DNA of 64,000 nucleotides from Candidatus Alistipes avicola (GTDB lineage: Bacteria; Bacteroidota; Bacteroidia; Bacteroidales; Rikenellaceae). The notes below the pieces were generated by a model, which had not been told where the DNA came from, did not search any database, and worked only from the letters and a program-made list of their open reading frames with translations. The DNA lies in the NCBI GenBank assembly GCA_019118565.1, contig DWYR01000013.1, positions 1-64,000 of the forward strand, written 5' to 3'. The position numbers and the translations under genes were made by a program. Of the stretch, positions 1-7,435 are shown piece by piece (positions within the stretch are counted from its first letter, which is position 1; the number at the start of each line of letters is the position of its first letter).

Positions 1-20
1 AGGATCAAACTCTCCATTGT
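1..20 (-). rRNA. rrs: 16S ribosomal RNA, 5' end only
   Basis: The reverse complement of the first bases reads ACAATGGAGAGTTTGATCCT, the conserved 5' end of bacterial 16S rRNA (the 27F primer site). Aligned to E. coli numbering from GAGTTTGATC, the mature 5' end falls near position 20. The gene leaves the window on the left. Two promoter-like elements lie behind it (169-200 and 307-337), as expected for an rRNA operon. Only the first 20 nt are present, so nothing can be said about the rest of the operon. Confidence 0.93.
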
Positions 21-168
21 ATAAATAAATGTATTGTTAGAGTCCTGACTACTTAACTTCCTTAAAGGAAATTGACAGATAAATACTACATTCTTTCTCT
101 CAATATTACCAGTAATTCAAAGAACCAGTTTGAAAACAAATCGCAATTTTTCATTGCGTTTGGGAATG

Positions 169-200
169 CAAAGATAAGCAATCTTTTTTAATTCCACAAA
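169..200 (-). promoter_or_regulatory. rRNA promoter P1 (TTTG-N20-TATCTTTG)
   Basis: On the minus strand, TTTG (200-197) is followed after 20 nt by TATCTTTG (176-169). This is a full match to the Bacteroidetes housekeeping consensus TTTG/19-21/TAnnTTTG. It points at the 16S gene with a leader of about 145 nt. The leader contains a short palindrome (ttccttaaaggaa, near 58-70) that could take part in pre-rRNA processing. Confidence 0.75.
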
Positions 201-306
201 TAAATTTTCAAGAACTTTGCATTTTATTTTTTTTCAGAGCCCTCATCTCTTGCTGTCTCCAGCTTCGATCCATCTTCAGGCTTCATGTTTCATTCAAATG
301 CGGATG

Positions 307-337
307 CAAAGGTAGGGATTATTTTGGAATCTGCAAG
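307..337 (-). promoter_or_regulatory. rRNA promoter P2 (CTTG-N19-TACCTTTG)
   Basis: On the minus strand, CTTG (337-334), 19 nt, then TACCTTTG (314-307). It is one base off in the -33 box and perfect in the -7 box. It lies about 135 bp upstream of P1, in the arrangement of tandem rRNA promoters. The AT-rich stretch 340-470 behind it has no gene that I can support. Confidence 0.6.
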
Positions 338-475
338 CGTTTCTTTCTTTTTTTTCACATTTTCTTTATTTTTTATCTTAAACACACCCTACATCTATAT
401 ATTATATAGCTCTCCGTACGTACATACATACATACGATCCTATTCAAGCAGAACAGACGAAGCCCCTTTCCTCCT

Positions 476-534
476 GCTAAAAAATAAGAACGGGAGAACT
501 ATTTAATACAGTTCTCCCGTTCTTATTTTTTAGC
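476..534 (-). terminator. Perfect 25-bp hairpin terminator of the S8 protease gene
   Basis: Arms 476-500 and 510-534 are perfect inverted repeats of 25 bp around a 9-nt loop. The distal arm ends in a T-rich run (TTTTTTAGC read on the minus strand). It starts 7 nt after the protease stop codon and separates that gene from the rRNA promoters downstream. Because the arms are symmetric it may also stop plus-strand transcripts. Confidence 0.9.
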
Positions 535-540
535 AGCTGA

Positions 541-2553
541 CTACAACCAGCCCCCGTTAGAGGCAACCTTCGCACGGCAGATGATAGCCACTTCTCGGCT
601 CAAATCCGTTTCGCCGACAGCACTCTCGATCTGCCCCAAACCGGCGCTCTGTTTCGTACATGTGATTTTCACCGTGTGGTCATCGACCTGCTCGATCGTC
701 ATGCCGAGTTTTTCTTTCACCTCCTCGCTTACATTAAGGACATAAGACATCGTACTTGTAATATCTCCATAGTAAGACTCCAAGGCTACGGTCGTCGGCT
801 CATTCAAGGCAACCGTAATAGCCGGGGTTCCGCGAACAGACATCAACAATTTGTAGGCATCGACAATACCGCTACCCATCTTCCCCTTATAGGTACTCAT
901 ATCCATGCTGCCATTCTGATAGAATCCATCCGAAGAATAGGGTGTGTAATTTTTTATTCCCGTCAAATAAGGATCCAGATCATCAACAGCACCTAACAGC
1001 ATACTGCGGAACTCCTTAGCCGTAAATTTCTTTCCCAGTTGATAAGCATAGGAGAGACCCAGAGCGGCAACACCGGAAACGTGGGGTGCAGACATCGAGG
1101 TTCCCGACATGTAACCGTACTTGTCAGGAGCAGGCACGGTCGAAAGCACCTCTCCTGCCGAGGCATTATAGGTATAGTAGAAAGAGTCGCCACCCGGAGC
1201 TGCAATATCAGCCGGGGTTCCATAATTGGTAAAGGTTGAAGGCGTATAGTCGGCAGCCAGCGAAGTTACGCAAACTACCTGCGCATATGCGCCCGGATAA
1301 CTGCAAGCCCGGCCGTTGTTACCTGCCGAAACAATGCTGATACCTCCGTCAATTATCGGAGAATTTGCACGAGCCGGAGTCTTCTCCGTATTGAAATACC
1401 GGAAAGCCTGCGCCTCCAAGCCACGAGTCTGCTCATACTGCTCGTCCGACGTGTAGGCACCACTCTTGACACCCCAGCTGCACTGCAAGATGGATGCTCC
1501 CTCATTAGCCGCATATACAATACCTTTTGCAACCTGCGCCGTGCTGGCCTCATAACCACGAGAAAAGATCTGTATCGACATGATCTTCACACCATCGTGA
1601 TTGCCGGAGCCGCCAGCCACACCGCTGACTCCTGTCAAGTTGTGGTTTACAGCAGCAACCGTACCAGCCACGTGGGTTCCATGGGCGTTGTCATTGGCCT
1701 GATTCCAGGTCAGATCGCCCTGATCCAGCGCAAAGTTATACCCATAAACATCGTTCTTGTATCCATTGCCGTCGTTATCCGTATTCGGAGCACCGTTCAA
1801 CTCAGCCTCATTGACCCACATATTGGAGGCCAAATCTTCATGAGTAGGATCAACCCCCTGATCACAAACCGCCACGATGATGTTGGGATTACCCGCACAA
1901 AGCTCCCACGCCGGCTCGACATTGATATCGGCCCCAGCCTTGATCGGTTTTACCAAAGTTTCATCTCCCGTATTTTTATAGTGCCACTGCAACGGTAATT
2001 TCGGGTCATCGAAGAAAGGAGCATCGTCTGCTCGCGTGCCGATCTGGGGCACAGCGCCGCCCCAAACCTCATTAAATGACACGACATCCTCCGAGAAATT
2101 CTTGATTACACGACCGTTGAACTGCACCAACGACACGTCGTTGCCAACTTCTGCCAGTCTTTCGGCGGCAGAATTCAGATCGACATCCTCGTCGAATGTC
2201 ACCAGATACCAACGATGGAGCCCATGATGACGCAGATTTGCCTCGGTTTCCTCTACATAGGGGAAAACGCGCTCAAACTTCACGGCATGGATCTCATCGA
2301 GGGCCGCATCGAAGGGCTGAATACCTGAGCGAGTCGCACCCGCACGCGAAGCCTCTCGCTCCAGATTTGAAACGGCCTCTTCGGAGAGCTGCACGAGCAT
2401 CTCGCCCTTCACGGCGTTGTACGTCGTATGGATAATTTTGTCTTGGCCCGAGCTCTGGTCTCCTGCAACACCTTCGTCTAGCCGATCCTCCACGCAGCTG
2501 CAAAGCGATGCAATTGCGAGGATACCAATAAGTTTTGGACTAAAAATCTTCAT
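541..2553 (-). CDS. Secreted S8 (subtilisin-like) serine protease lipoprotein
   Basis: A 670-residue serine endopeptidase. Residues 1-20 form a lipoprotein signal (basic start, hydrophobic core, CSC near 18-20), so the enzyme is probably anchored to the outer membrane or exported. Residues about 45-160 resemble the prodomain of fervidolysin-like subtilases. The catalytic domain follows with Asp231 (VAVCDQGVD), His291 (HGTHVAGT), the oxyanion region GNNG near 411-414 and Ser486 (GTSMSAP). A C-terminal beta-rich region from about 590 ends in VASNGGWL, a tail I associate with Bacteroidetes subtilases. It stands alone, flanked by the rRNA promoters and divergent lspA, with a strong terminator. 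Protease family is secure; substrate is unknown. Confidence 0.92.
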   Translation of the reverse strand: MKIFSPKLIGILAIASLCSCVEDRLDEGVAGDQSSGQDKIIHTTYNAVKGEMLVQLSEEAVSNLEREASRAGATRSGIQPFDAALDEIHAVKFERVFPYVEETEANLRHHGLHRWYLVTFDEDVDLNSAAERLAEVGNDVSLVQFNGRVIKNFSEDVVSFNEVWGGAVPQIGTRADDAPFFDDPKLPLQWHYKNTGDETLVKPIKAGADINVEPAWELCAGNPNIIVAVCDQGVDPTHEDLASNMWVNEAELNGAPNTDNDGNGYKNDVYGYNFALDQGDLTWNQANDNAHGTHVAGTVAAVNHNLTGVSGVAGGSGNHDGVKIMSIQIFSRGYEASTAQVAKGIVYAANEGASILQCSWGVKSGAYTSDEQYEQTRGLEAQAFRYFNTEKTPARANSPIIDGGISIVSAGNNGRACSYPGAYAQVVCVTSLAADYTPSTFTNYGTPADIAAPGGDSFYYTYNASAGEVLSTVPAPDKYGYMSGTSMSAPHVSGVAALGLSYAYQLGKKFTAKEFRSMLLGAVDDLDPYLTGIKNYTPYSSDGFYQNGSMDMSTYKGKMGSGIVDAYKLLMSVRGTPAITVALNEPTTVALESYYGDITSTMSYVLNVSEEVKEKLGMTIEQVDDHTVKITCTKQSAGLGQIESAVGETDLSREVAIICRAKVASNGGWL

Positions 2554-2645
2554 AATGATTATTTTTTAAACCCTTAAAGATACACATTTTTTGTCATTCA
2601 CAAATAAAAATCGCGCAAAAAAAGGAGTTTTCCCCACAAAATCGC

Positions 2646-2653
2646 TACATTTG
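2646..2653 (+). promoter_or_regulatory. lspA -7 element TACATTTG
   Basis: TACATTTG matches TAnnTTTG exactly and lies 20 nt before the lspA start codon. No good TTTG is seen 19-21 nt upstream, so the -33 box is weak or absent. Confidence 0.5.
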
Positions 2654-2673
2654 TATCCAACAAAGCAAGCTCA

Positions 2674-3294
2674 ATGAACAGCAAAAAACTCACCTTTCTC
2701 GTTATAATTCTGCTAATTGCAGACCAGGTACTCAAAATATGGGTAAAGACCCACATGACCCTGGGCGAAGCAATCGTACTGATTCCCGACTGGTTCAAAC
2801 TCTATTTCATCGAAAATAACGGTGCCGCCTTCGGCATGCGTATCACTACAACAGGAACGTGGGATTGGGGCAAATTAGTATTGAGTCTGTTCAGAATCGG
2901 CATGATCGGCCTACTGATCTGGTTGATCAACAGATCTATCCGGAAAAAAGCTCCGAAAGGAGTGCTGATCGGCTTCGCCGCGATTCTGGCCGGAGCCATC
3001 GGCAACATGATCGATAGCGCCTTTTACGGACTGATCTTCTCTGCATCGACTCCGCAAACGGTCGCTCATTTCGGCGGGAGTTACGCCAGTTTCATGATGG
3101 GCAAGGTTGTAGACATGTTCTATTTCCCGCTCTTCCAGTGGGAGAACGTACCTCGATTCCTAAGTTTCCTGGTGGACAATAAAGGTTATTTCTTCGGAGC
3201 CGTCTTCAATCTGGCCGATGCCTACATCTCGATAGCCGTGATTTATTTGCTGATTTTCAAATATAAATATTTCGACAAGGAAGGATTTATATAA
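2674..3294 (+). CDS. lspA: Lipoprotein signal peptidase (signal peptidase II)
   Basis: Inner-membrane aspartyl protease that cuts the signal peptide of prolipoproteins after lipidation of the +1 cysteine. Four hydrophobic segments are visible. The signature blocks are ENNGAAFG (47-54), GNMIDS (110-115, Asp114) and FNLADAYIS (178-186, Asp182); the two Asp residues are the expected catalytic pair. At 206 residues it is longer than the roughly 160-residue proteobacterial enzyme because of an insertion between the catalytic blocks (about 115-170), a feature I associate with Bacteroidetes LspA. The many lipoproteins in this window are its likely substrates. It is followed by an independent tRNA unit. 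Confidence 0.96.
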   Translation: MNSKKLTFLVIILLIADQVLKIWVKTHMTLGEAIVLIPDWFKLYFIENNGAAFGMRITTTGTWDWGKLVLSLFRIGMIGLLIWLINRSIRKKAPKGVLIGFAAILAGAIGNMIDSAFYGLIFSASTPQTVAHFGGSYASFMMGKVVDMFYFPLFQWENVPRFLSFLVDNKGYFFGAVFNLADAYISIAVIYLLIFKYKYFDKEGFI

Positions 3295-3311
3295 AATTTC
3301 TTCCGATTTTA

Positions 3312-3341
3312 TTTGTTTTTGAGAAAAAAGTATTACTTTTG
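3312..3341 (+). promoter_or_regulatory. tRNA-Leu promoter (TTTG-N18-TACTTTTG)
   Basis: TTTG at 3312-3315 and TACTTTTG at 3334-3341, 18 nt apart. The tRNA starts 25 nt downstream, which fits a short 5' leader removed by RNase P. Confidence 0.65.
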
Positions 3342-3366
3342 CAAACCGTTATTTCGATAATGTAAT

Positions 3367-3448
3367 GCCCAGGTGGCGGAATTGGTAGACGCGCACGTTT
3401 CAGGTGCGTGTGTCGAGAGGCGTGCAGGTTCGACTCCTGTCCTGGGCA
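3367..3448 (+). tRNA. tRNA-Leu (anticodon CAG)
   Basis: The acceptor arms GCCCAGG (3367-3373) and CCTGGGC (3441-3447) pair perfectly, with discriminator A at 3448. The D-arm block TGGCGGAATTGGTAGAC, a long variable arm (class II tRNA) and the T-arm GCAGGTTCGACTCCTGT are all present. Aligned to E. coli tRNA-Leu, the anticodon loop is TTCAGGT with CAG at 3401-3403. The 3' CCA is not encoded. A promoter lies just upstream and a terminator directly downstream, so it is a single-gene unit. Confidence 0.96.
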
Positions 3449-3450
3449 CT

Positions 3451-3485
3451 AAAAAGACTTCCAACTGTTGTTGGAAGTCTTTTTT
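3451..3485 (+). terminator. Intrinsic terminator of tRNA-Leu
   Basis: AAAAAGACTTCCAAC, a 4-nt loop, then GTTGGAAGTCTTTTTT: a 15-bp stem ending in a U tract, starting 2 nt after the tRNA. Confidence 0.9.
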
Positions 3486-3573
3486 ATTTTCAGAATCGGC
3501 AGAAACAATCCGGGGAGATGACCTCGTTACTCTTCTCTCAAATACAAAGCTTCGAGAAACGGCCCACCGAAGA

Positions 3574-3756
3574 TCACTCCAAGCAGCCTTTGACAAGAAG
3601 AGCGACAGCCAAAAGAACAACTGCGACAACATTCACCACGATGCCCTACTTCTTGCTACGGGGATTACTCTCCTTGAAAGCCCTGAGAGGATTTATTATT
3701 GCAACAAGGAGCAACAGCCCATTGAAAAACATAAAAATTCCACAGATCCAACCCAT
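3574..3756 (-). pseudogene. Possible small two-helix membrane protein gene split by an in-frame TAG
   Basis: On the minus strand an ATG at 3756 opens a 36-codon frame with one hydrophobic helix (FNGLLLLVAII, residues 11-21). It ends at a TAG (3648-3646). The same frame continues for 23 more codons with a second helix (GIVVNVVAVVLLAVALLV) to TGA at 3574. Two well-formed membrane helices in one frame are unlikely by chance. Options are a small gene killed by a nonsense mutation, two overlapping tiny genes (GTG starts follow the TAG), or suppression. I do not recognise the protein. The rest of 3486-3900 holds no other gene I can support. Confidence 0.3.
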
Positions 3757-3877
3757 TTTTGTTTGCCTTAAAATAAAGGTATAATATTTCAGTCCATTTG
3801 CAAAGTGAAAAGTCAATTATTATCAATAGTAAAATACAAGAAACATATAAGAATCCTGATTTAATCCAATACTCCTC

Positions 3878-3908
3878 TTTGTCCGAGAATCCTCTTATAC
3901 TATATTTG
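3878..3908 (+). promoter_or_regulatory. xerC promoter (TTTG-N19-TATATTTG)
   Basis: TTTG at 3878-3881, 19 nt, TATATTTG at 3901-3908. It is a perfect consensus. The element ends only four bases before the xerC ATG at 3913, so transcription should start at or next to the A of ATG, giving a leaderless mRNA. Confidence 0.7.
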
Positions 3909-3912
3909 CCTC

Positions 3913-4830
3913 ATGATAGAGGAGTTTCTGCAATATCTTACGACCGTAAAACGGTACTCGCCGCTCACGATAAGGAATTATCGACACGACGTAGAGAACT
4001 TCTTGGCATGGTTCGGAACGACCGATACGGAGTTCGATCCGCGGCGCATCTCGACCGAGGATATTCGCGAATGGATCGTATACCGCACGGAGACGGCCCA
4101 TCTGAACGCCGCTTCGATGAATCGTGAGCTATCATCACTACGCAGCCTGTTCCGTTATCTGCTACGGACGGGACGAATGGACAAAGACATTCTACAACCG
4201 ATTCGGGCAATGAAAACATCTCGACGGATTCCATCTTTCGTCCCTACGACTCGCATGGCCGGAATTCTCGACAAAATAGAAACGGACACCCCCGACAACA
4301 CATTCTCCCAGAGGCGCGATTCACTGATCGTTCTGCTCTTCTACAGTTGCGGAATTCGACTGGCCGAACTGGTTTCGATCAACCGCGACGACTTTTCGGG
4401 AGACTACAGCAGCCTGAAGGTACGGGGCAAAGGGGATAAAGAGCGGATCGTCCCGATCCTGCCTCTCGTGCGAGAGAAAATAATAGCGTATCTGGAGGAG
4501 ATTAAACGGCAAAATATTTGCAAATCTTCAGAAAAAGCGCTATTTTTAACTAAGGAAGGAAGGAGAATCTCCCGCAGTTCGGTATACCGTACCGTCAAGG
4601 TCCAGCTACAGGCAGGCGGTGTACAAGGCAAAACAAGCCCTCACGTTTTACGCCACACCTTCGCGACCGAACTGCTAAACAACGGAGCCGACATGAGAGA
4701 GATTCAAGAGCTATTGGGACACGCCTCCCTACAGGCCACACAGGTCTATACGCACAACAGCATCACCAAATTGCAGGAGGTATATGCCAAAGCCCATCCC
4801 AGAGGACAGCAGGGGGAAAAGGAGAAGTAA
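3913..4830 (+). CDS. xerC: Tyrosine recombinase XerC
   Basis: Site-specific tyrosine recombinase of 305 residues that, with its partner XerD, resolves chromosome dimers at dif. The N-terminal core-binding (SAM-like) domain covers about 1-95 and the catalytic domain 105-295. All six catalytic residues are visible: Arg149 (CGIRLAEL), Lys173 (RGKGDKERI), His244 and Arg247 (HVLRHTF), His270 (LLGHASL) and the nucleophile Tyr279 (TQVYTH). Length and motifs fit the chromosomal Xer group rather than a mobile-element integrase, and no element boundaries are seen nearby. It precedes hpf, a pairing common in Bacteroidetes. The start codon is fixed by the promoter abutting it. Confidence 0.93.
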   Translation: MIEEFLQYLTTVKRYSPLTIRNYRHDVENFLAWFGTTDTEFDPRRISTEDIREWIVYRTETAHLNAASMNRELSSLRSLFRYLLRTGRMDKDILQPIRAMKTSRRIPSFVPTTRMAGILDKIETDTPDNTFSQRRDSLIVLLFYSCGIRLAELVSINRDDFSGDYSSLKVRGKGDKERIVPILPLVREKIIAYLEEIKRQNICKSSEKALFLTKEGRRISRSSVYRTVKVQLQAGGVQGKTSPHVLRHTFATELLNNGADMREIQELLGHASLQATQVYTHNSITKLQEVYAKAHPRGQQGEKEK

Positions 4831-4947
4831 AAAGCTCTCCTCCGTTCGGATTCATCCAAGGTCGACTAAACAATTGCTCGCTTGAGCATCCCGACCGAGA
4901 CCGAGCAAGGGAGAACAAAGATATAAACCCATAAAAAAACAACTGTT

Positions 4948-5244
4948 ATGAAGGTACAAATTCAATCGGTAAAATTCGATGCCGACAAGAAGTTGGTCGA
5001 ATTCGTAGAGCACAAGATGGATAAACTCGACCGTTTTGCCGAGCGGGTAACCGGTGCGAATGTCATATTAAAATTGGACAAGGATCACGAACAAGGCAAC
5101 AAAGTCGCGACGATCAGCCTGGCTCTTCCCGGCCACGATCTGGTTGCCGAGAACCGGGCCAAGACGTTCGAAGAGGCCGTCGATCTGTCGATCGAAGCGA
5201 TCAAGCGTCAAATCGACAAGGCAAAAGGCAAATTCGACAAATAA
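4948..5244 (+). CDS. hpf: Ribosome hibernation-promoting factor, short form
   Basis: A 98-residue HPF/RaiA-type protein. The family binds the decoding site of idle 30S subunits and blocks initiation, with short HPF promoting 100S dimers in stationary phase. The beta-alpha-beta-beta-beta-alpha pattern is visible: an N-terminal strand (MKVQIQSVKF), a first helix with KMDKLDRF, strands including ANVILKL and ATISLAL, and a C-terminal helix rich in Lys (RQIDKAKGKFDK). It lacks the C-terminal dimerisation domain of long HPF. It lies 117 nt after xerC without a clear promoter of its own, so co-transcription with xerC is plausible. Confidence 0.9.
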   Translation: MKVQIQSVKFDADKKLVEFVEHKMDKLDRFAERVTGANVILKLDKDHEQGNKVATISLALPGHDLVAENRAKTFEEAVDLSIEAIKRQIDKAKGKFDK

Positions 5245-5265
5245 AATATCCTTATTACAAACAAG

Positions 5266-5292
5266 GAAGCCGGTCCTATCGGGACCGGCTTC
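5266..5292 (+). terminator. Hairpin downstream of hpf
   Basis: GAAGCCGGTCC (5266-5276) pairs with GGACCGGCTTC (5282-5292) around a 5-nt loop. No U tract follows on the plus strand, so termination efficiency is uncertain. A second hairpin (5304-5337) follows at once. Confidence 0.5.
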
Positions 5293-5293
5293 T

Positions 5294-5337
5294 CTAAAAA
5301 AACAACGGGAAGACCTTGACGACAGGATCTTCCCGTT
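5294..5337 (-). terminator. Intrinsic terminator of the small Cys-rich lipoprotein gene
   Basis: On the minus strand, AACGGGAAGATCC and GGTCTTCCCGTT form a stem over a 9-nt loop (5304-5337). A run of seven T residues follows (A-run at 5296-5302). It lies about 20 nt after the stop codon at 5357. Confidence 0.8.
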
Positions 5338-5356
5338 CACTTTTCCGTAAAGATTA

Positions 5357-5578
5357 TTACTTCGTAGCCTCAGCAGGAGTAGTAGTCTCAGCGGCAGCAG
5401 CCTCGGTGCAAGCCTCTGCGCAGCTGTCAGCCTTCTCGCAGCAAGCGGGAGCCTCAACAGTCTCAACAGTTTCAACGGCCTCAGCCTCAACAGCCTCAGC
5501 TTTTTTTGTCTGGTTACCAGCGCAGCTTACCATAGCAGCAGCGGCAACAACGATCATAAGAGATAAAACTTTTTTCAT
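5357..5578 (-). CDS. Small Ala/Glu-rich lipoprotein with a cysteine cluster
   Basis: A 73-residue protein with a clear lipoprotein signal (MKKVLSLMIVVAAAAMVSC, lipidated Cys19). A low-complexity stretch of Ala, Glu, Val and Thr (EAEAVETVETVEAP) follows, then a cluster of four cysteines (CCEKADSCAEAC, about 47-58). The composition suggests an unstructured outer-membrane tether with a small disulfide or metal-binding spot. I do not recognise a family. It has its own promoter (5613-5645) and terminator, so it is probably expressed as a single gene. The regular codons, signal peptide and flanking signals make it a real gene despite low complexity. Confidence 0.75.
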   Translation of the reverse strand: MKKVLSLMIVVAAAAMVSCAGNQTKKAEAVEAEAVETVETVEAPACCEKADSCAEACTEAAAAETTTPAEATK

Positions 5579-5612
5579 AGCATTAATTTTTTAATGTGGT
5601 TGATTTTGGGTG

Positions 5613-5645
5613 CAAATATATAGATTCCATTGGATTTACACCAAA
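5613..5645 (-). promoter_or_regulatory. Promoter of the small lipoprotein (TTTG-N21-TATATTTG)
   Basis: On the minus strand TTTG (5645-5642), 21 nt, TATATTTG (5620-5613). It lies 35 nt before the start codon at 5578. Confidence 0.7.
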
Positions 5646-5679
5646 AATATTAAAAAAATTTATTCTGCATGAATTTTTT

Positions 5680-6126
5680 TTATCGGATGAGGTCTGCCAC
5701 GGTCAAATCTTCCCTCATCAAATAGGCCTCAGGGAAACGGGTACGAATTTTTCCCAGCAAAACAATCGCCTCTTCCGAGGTTACACAATTTCCTGCCGAG
5801 ACCTTAAAATAGGGATTCTCGTAACTTAAATAGACCTTTACTTCTGGGAAAGCCTCCTCGAATGCCCTCTTTGTCGACATAGCCTTGGCTCTGGCATCCG
5901 GACCATTATCGAAAAACACACCGATCCGATACCCCTTGAATCTTATACGGTCATTTCCCCGATGACTTTTACTCATCACTGCAGACGCATCACCATGTTC
6001 GACAATTGTTACGGTGGTCGAACCGGAGGGTTGAGACAGACGCTCTTTAAACGATTCGAGGGATTGAGCCGACACGATACCCCCCAACCCAAAAACAAAG
6101 AACAAAGAGATAACTATTCGATACAT
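5680..6126 (-). CDS. Secreted SPOR-domain-like protein
   Basis: I chose the Met that opens a clean Sec signal peptide (MYRIVISLFFVFGLGGIVSA, 148 residues); longer starts at 6147 and 6174 put a polar segment in front of it. After cleavage near AQ comes a linker. A C-terminal domain (about 65-145) then has the SPOR-like pattern: GYRIGVFFDN, a helix with TKRAFEEAFP, VYLSYENPYFKVSAGN, and a second helix with SEEAIVLLGKIRTRFP. SPOR domains bind denuded peptidoglycan, so a periplasmic cell-wall role is likely. It is the last gene of a minus-strand set 8683-5680, 84 nt after the LEA2-like gene. Confidence 0.75.
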   Translation of the reverse strand: MYRIVISLFFVFGLGGIVSAQSLESFKERLSQPSGSTTVTIVEHGDASAVMSKSHRGNDRIRFKGYRIGVFFDNGPDARAKAMSTKRAFEEAFPEVKVYLSYENPYFKVSAGNCVTSEEAIVLLGKIRTRFPEAYLMREDLTVADLIR

Positions 6127-6210
6127 ACAAAAACTTTTTCTCGACATTGGCGTATATGCATATTCGAAATACACACCTTTTAATATATATACCTCGTCTC
6201 AAGGTCTGTT

Positions 6211-6729
6211 TTACTTGTCGTCGACAAGGTCCTTTCCGTCAGGGGCAAAGATATTCAAAAAATTCGAAACCGGGACACGCTCCCAGTAAATCGTCCGGCG
6301 GAAAGCACCTGCCTTCACCGTAAATTCGACCGTTACGTCCAAAAGACCGAGGTCCTGCTCCCGCAACCGTTTCTCCAACACGTACCAACCGGCCACATCC
6401 GGAGACTCATTTTTCCAGCGGCTTTTCACCTCCTCGCTGCTACGTTTTGCAAGCACAACGGTATCGCGCAAACGCACCCTGCCCAGAAAGACGGAATCCG
6501 TATAGAAATCGACACAAGCAGCCTCCAGACGAATGGTCCGTCGGCTTTCGTTGGTCATCCACAACGTCAGGTCTGCACCGGCCGTACCATATGTACGCAC
6601 CTCCTGCACCGCCTCCAGACGAATCTTCCGGGCCAGCGACGCAGCACATCCTCCCAACTGAAGTGCCAACAGGAGCACTGTTCCCGAGAACAAAAGACGC
6701 CTCAACGCCCTATCTCTTCTCTCCCACAT
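6211..6729 (-). CDS. LEA2-like lipoprotein
   Basis: A 172-residue lipoprotein. The signal is basic (RRDRALRRLL) with a hydrophobic stretch ending at LGGC. The mature part is a single beta-rich domain whose pattern (VRTYGTAGADLTLWMTN ... VDFYTDSVFLGRVRLRD) resembles LEA type-2 domains: a conserved N in the membrane-distal strand, then an altered-hydrophobicity strand and a KRSSEEV segment. Function is unknown; LEA2-like lipoproteins are common in Bacteroidetes envelopes. The chosen start at 6729 overlaps the menG stop region by 20 nt, which implies translational coupling. A start at 6747 is possible but would overlap more and lengthen the basic tail. Confidence 0.65.
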   Translation of the reverse strand: MWERRDRALRRLLFSGTVLLLALQLGGCAASLARKIRLEAVQEVRTYGTAGADLTLWMTNESRRTIRLEAACVDFYTDSVFLGRVRLRDTVVLAKRSSEEVKSRWKNESPDVAGWYVLEKRLREQDLGLLDVTVEFTVKAGAFRRTIYWERVPVSNFLNIFAPDGKDLVDDK

Positions 6730-7429
6730 AGATCTGCGCAATACCACAACTTTGTGAGCGGGCCCGACAGGCCGAGAAACCGGCCTGCTGCATCATCTCC
6801 ATAAACCGGGCCGGTGCCGGGAATTCATCCACCGATGTCGGCAGATATTCGTACGCCTTGCGATCCTTCGAAACCGCACCGCCAATAACCGGCAACAGAC
6901 GATGGCTGTAAAATCCATATACCTTGCGGAACAATGGATTGCGCGGAGTCGAAAACTCCAGAATCACAACCTTACCACCGGGCTTCAAGACACGTGCAAA
7001 CTCCCGTAGACCCTTCTCCAGATCGCCGAAATTGCGCACACCGAAAGCCGATGTCACCACATCGACCGACGCATCCGAAAGTTCAAGCCGCTCGGCATCG
7101 CCCGGAGCAAGGATTACCCGTTCATCCAACCCGCGGGCCACAGCCTTGCGAGCAGCTTCGGCAAGCATCTTCTCCGAAAGATCGATTCCAAGGACCTGTA
7201 CCCCCGGAATAGTGCGCGCCATGGCAAGTGCCAGATCTCCCGTTCCGGTCGCCACATCGAGAATACGACGCGGAGCCATCCGTTTCACGATCCGCACCAC
7301 ATGACGGCGCCACAACTTGTCGATCTGAAACGAAAGCGTATGATTCAACCGATCGTAGGTAGGCGCAATGTGATCGAACATCTCCCGCACCTGCTCCTTT
7401 TTCCCCTGTTCCGTATTGTAAGGTTTCAT
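6710..7429 (-). CDS. menG: Demethylmenaquinone methyltransferase
   Basis: SAM-dependent C-methyltransferase of the UbiE/MenG family, 239 residues, doing the last step of menaquinone synthesis. Visible are the family N-terminus (MFDHIAPTYDRLNH, 17-30), SAM motif I (LDVATGTGDLALAM, 57-70), the acidic strand IDLSEKM, FGVRNFGD and the late motif LKPGGKVVILEFS. Because the same window encodes MenA and no ubiquinone genes, menaquinone is the expected substrate. It sits 6 nt after the permease gene and overlaps the LEA2-like gene, so it is in one operon with both. Confidence 0.93.
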   Translation of the reverse strand: MKPYNTEQGKKEQVREMFDHIAPTYDRLNHTLSFQIDKLWRRHVVRIVKRMAPRRILDVATGTGDLALAMARTIPGVQVLGIDLSEKMLAEAARKAVARGLDERVILAPGDAERLELSDASVDVVTSAFGVRNFGDLEKGLREFARVLKPGGKVVILEFSTPRNPLFRKVYGFYSHRLLPVIGGAVSKDRKAYEYLPTSVDEFPAPARFMEMMQQAGFSACRARSQSCGIAQIYVGEKR

Positions 7430-7435
7430 GGATAT

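Noticed and set aside
3913..4830. xerC as integrase of a mobile element next to tRNA-Leu
   Set aside because: Sequence and neighbour hpf fit chromosomal XerC. I found no direct repeat of the tRNA 3' end and no cargo genes.
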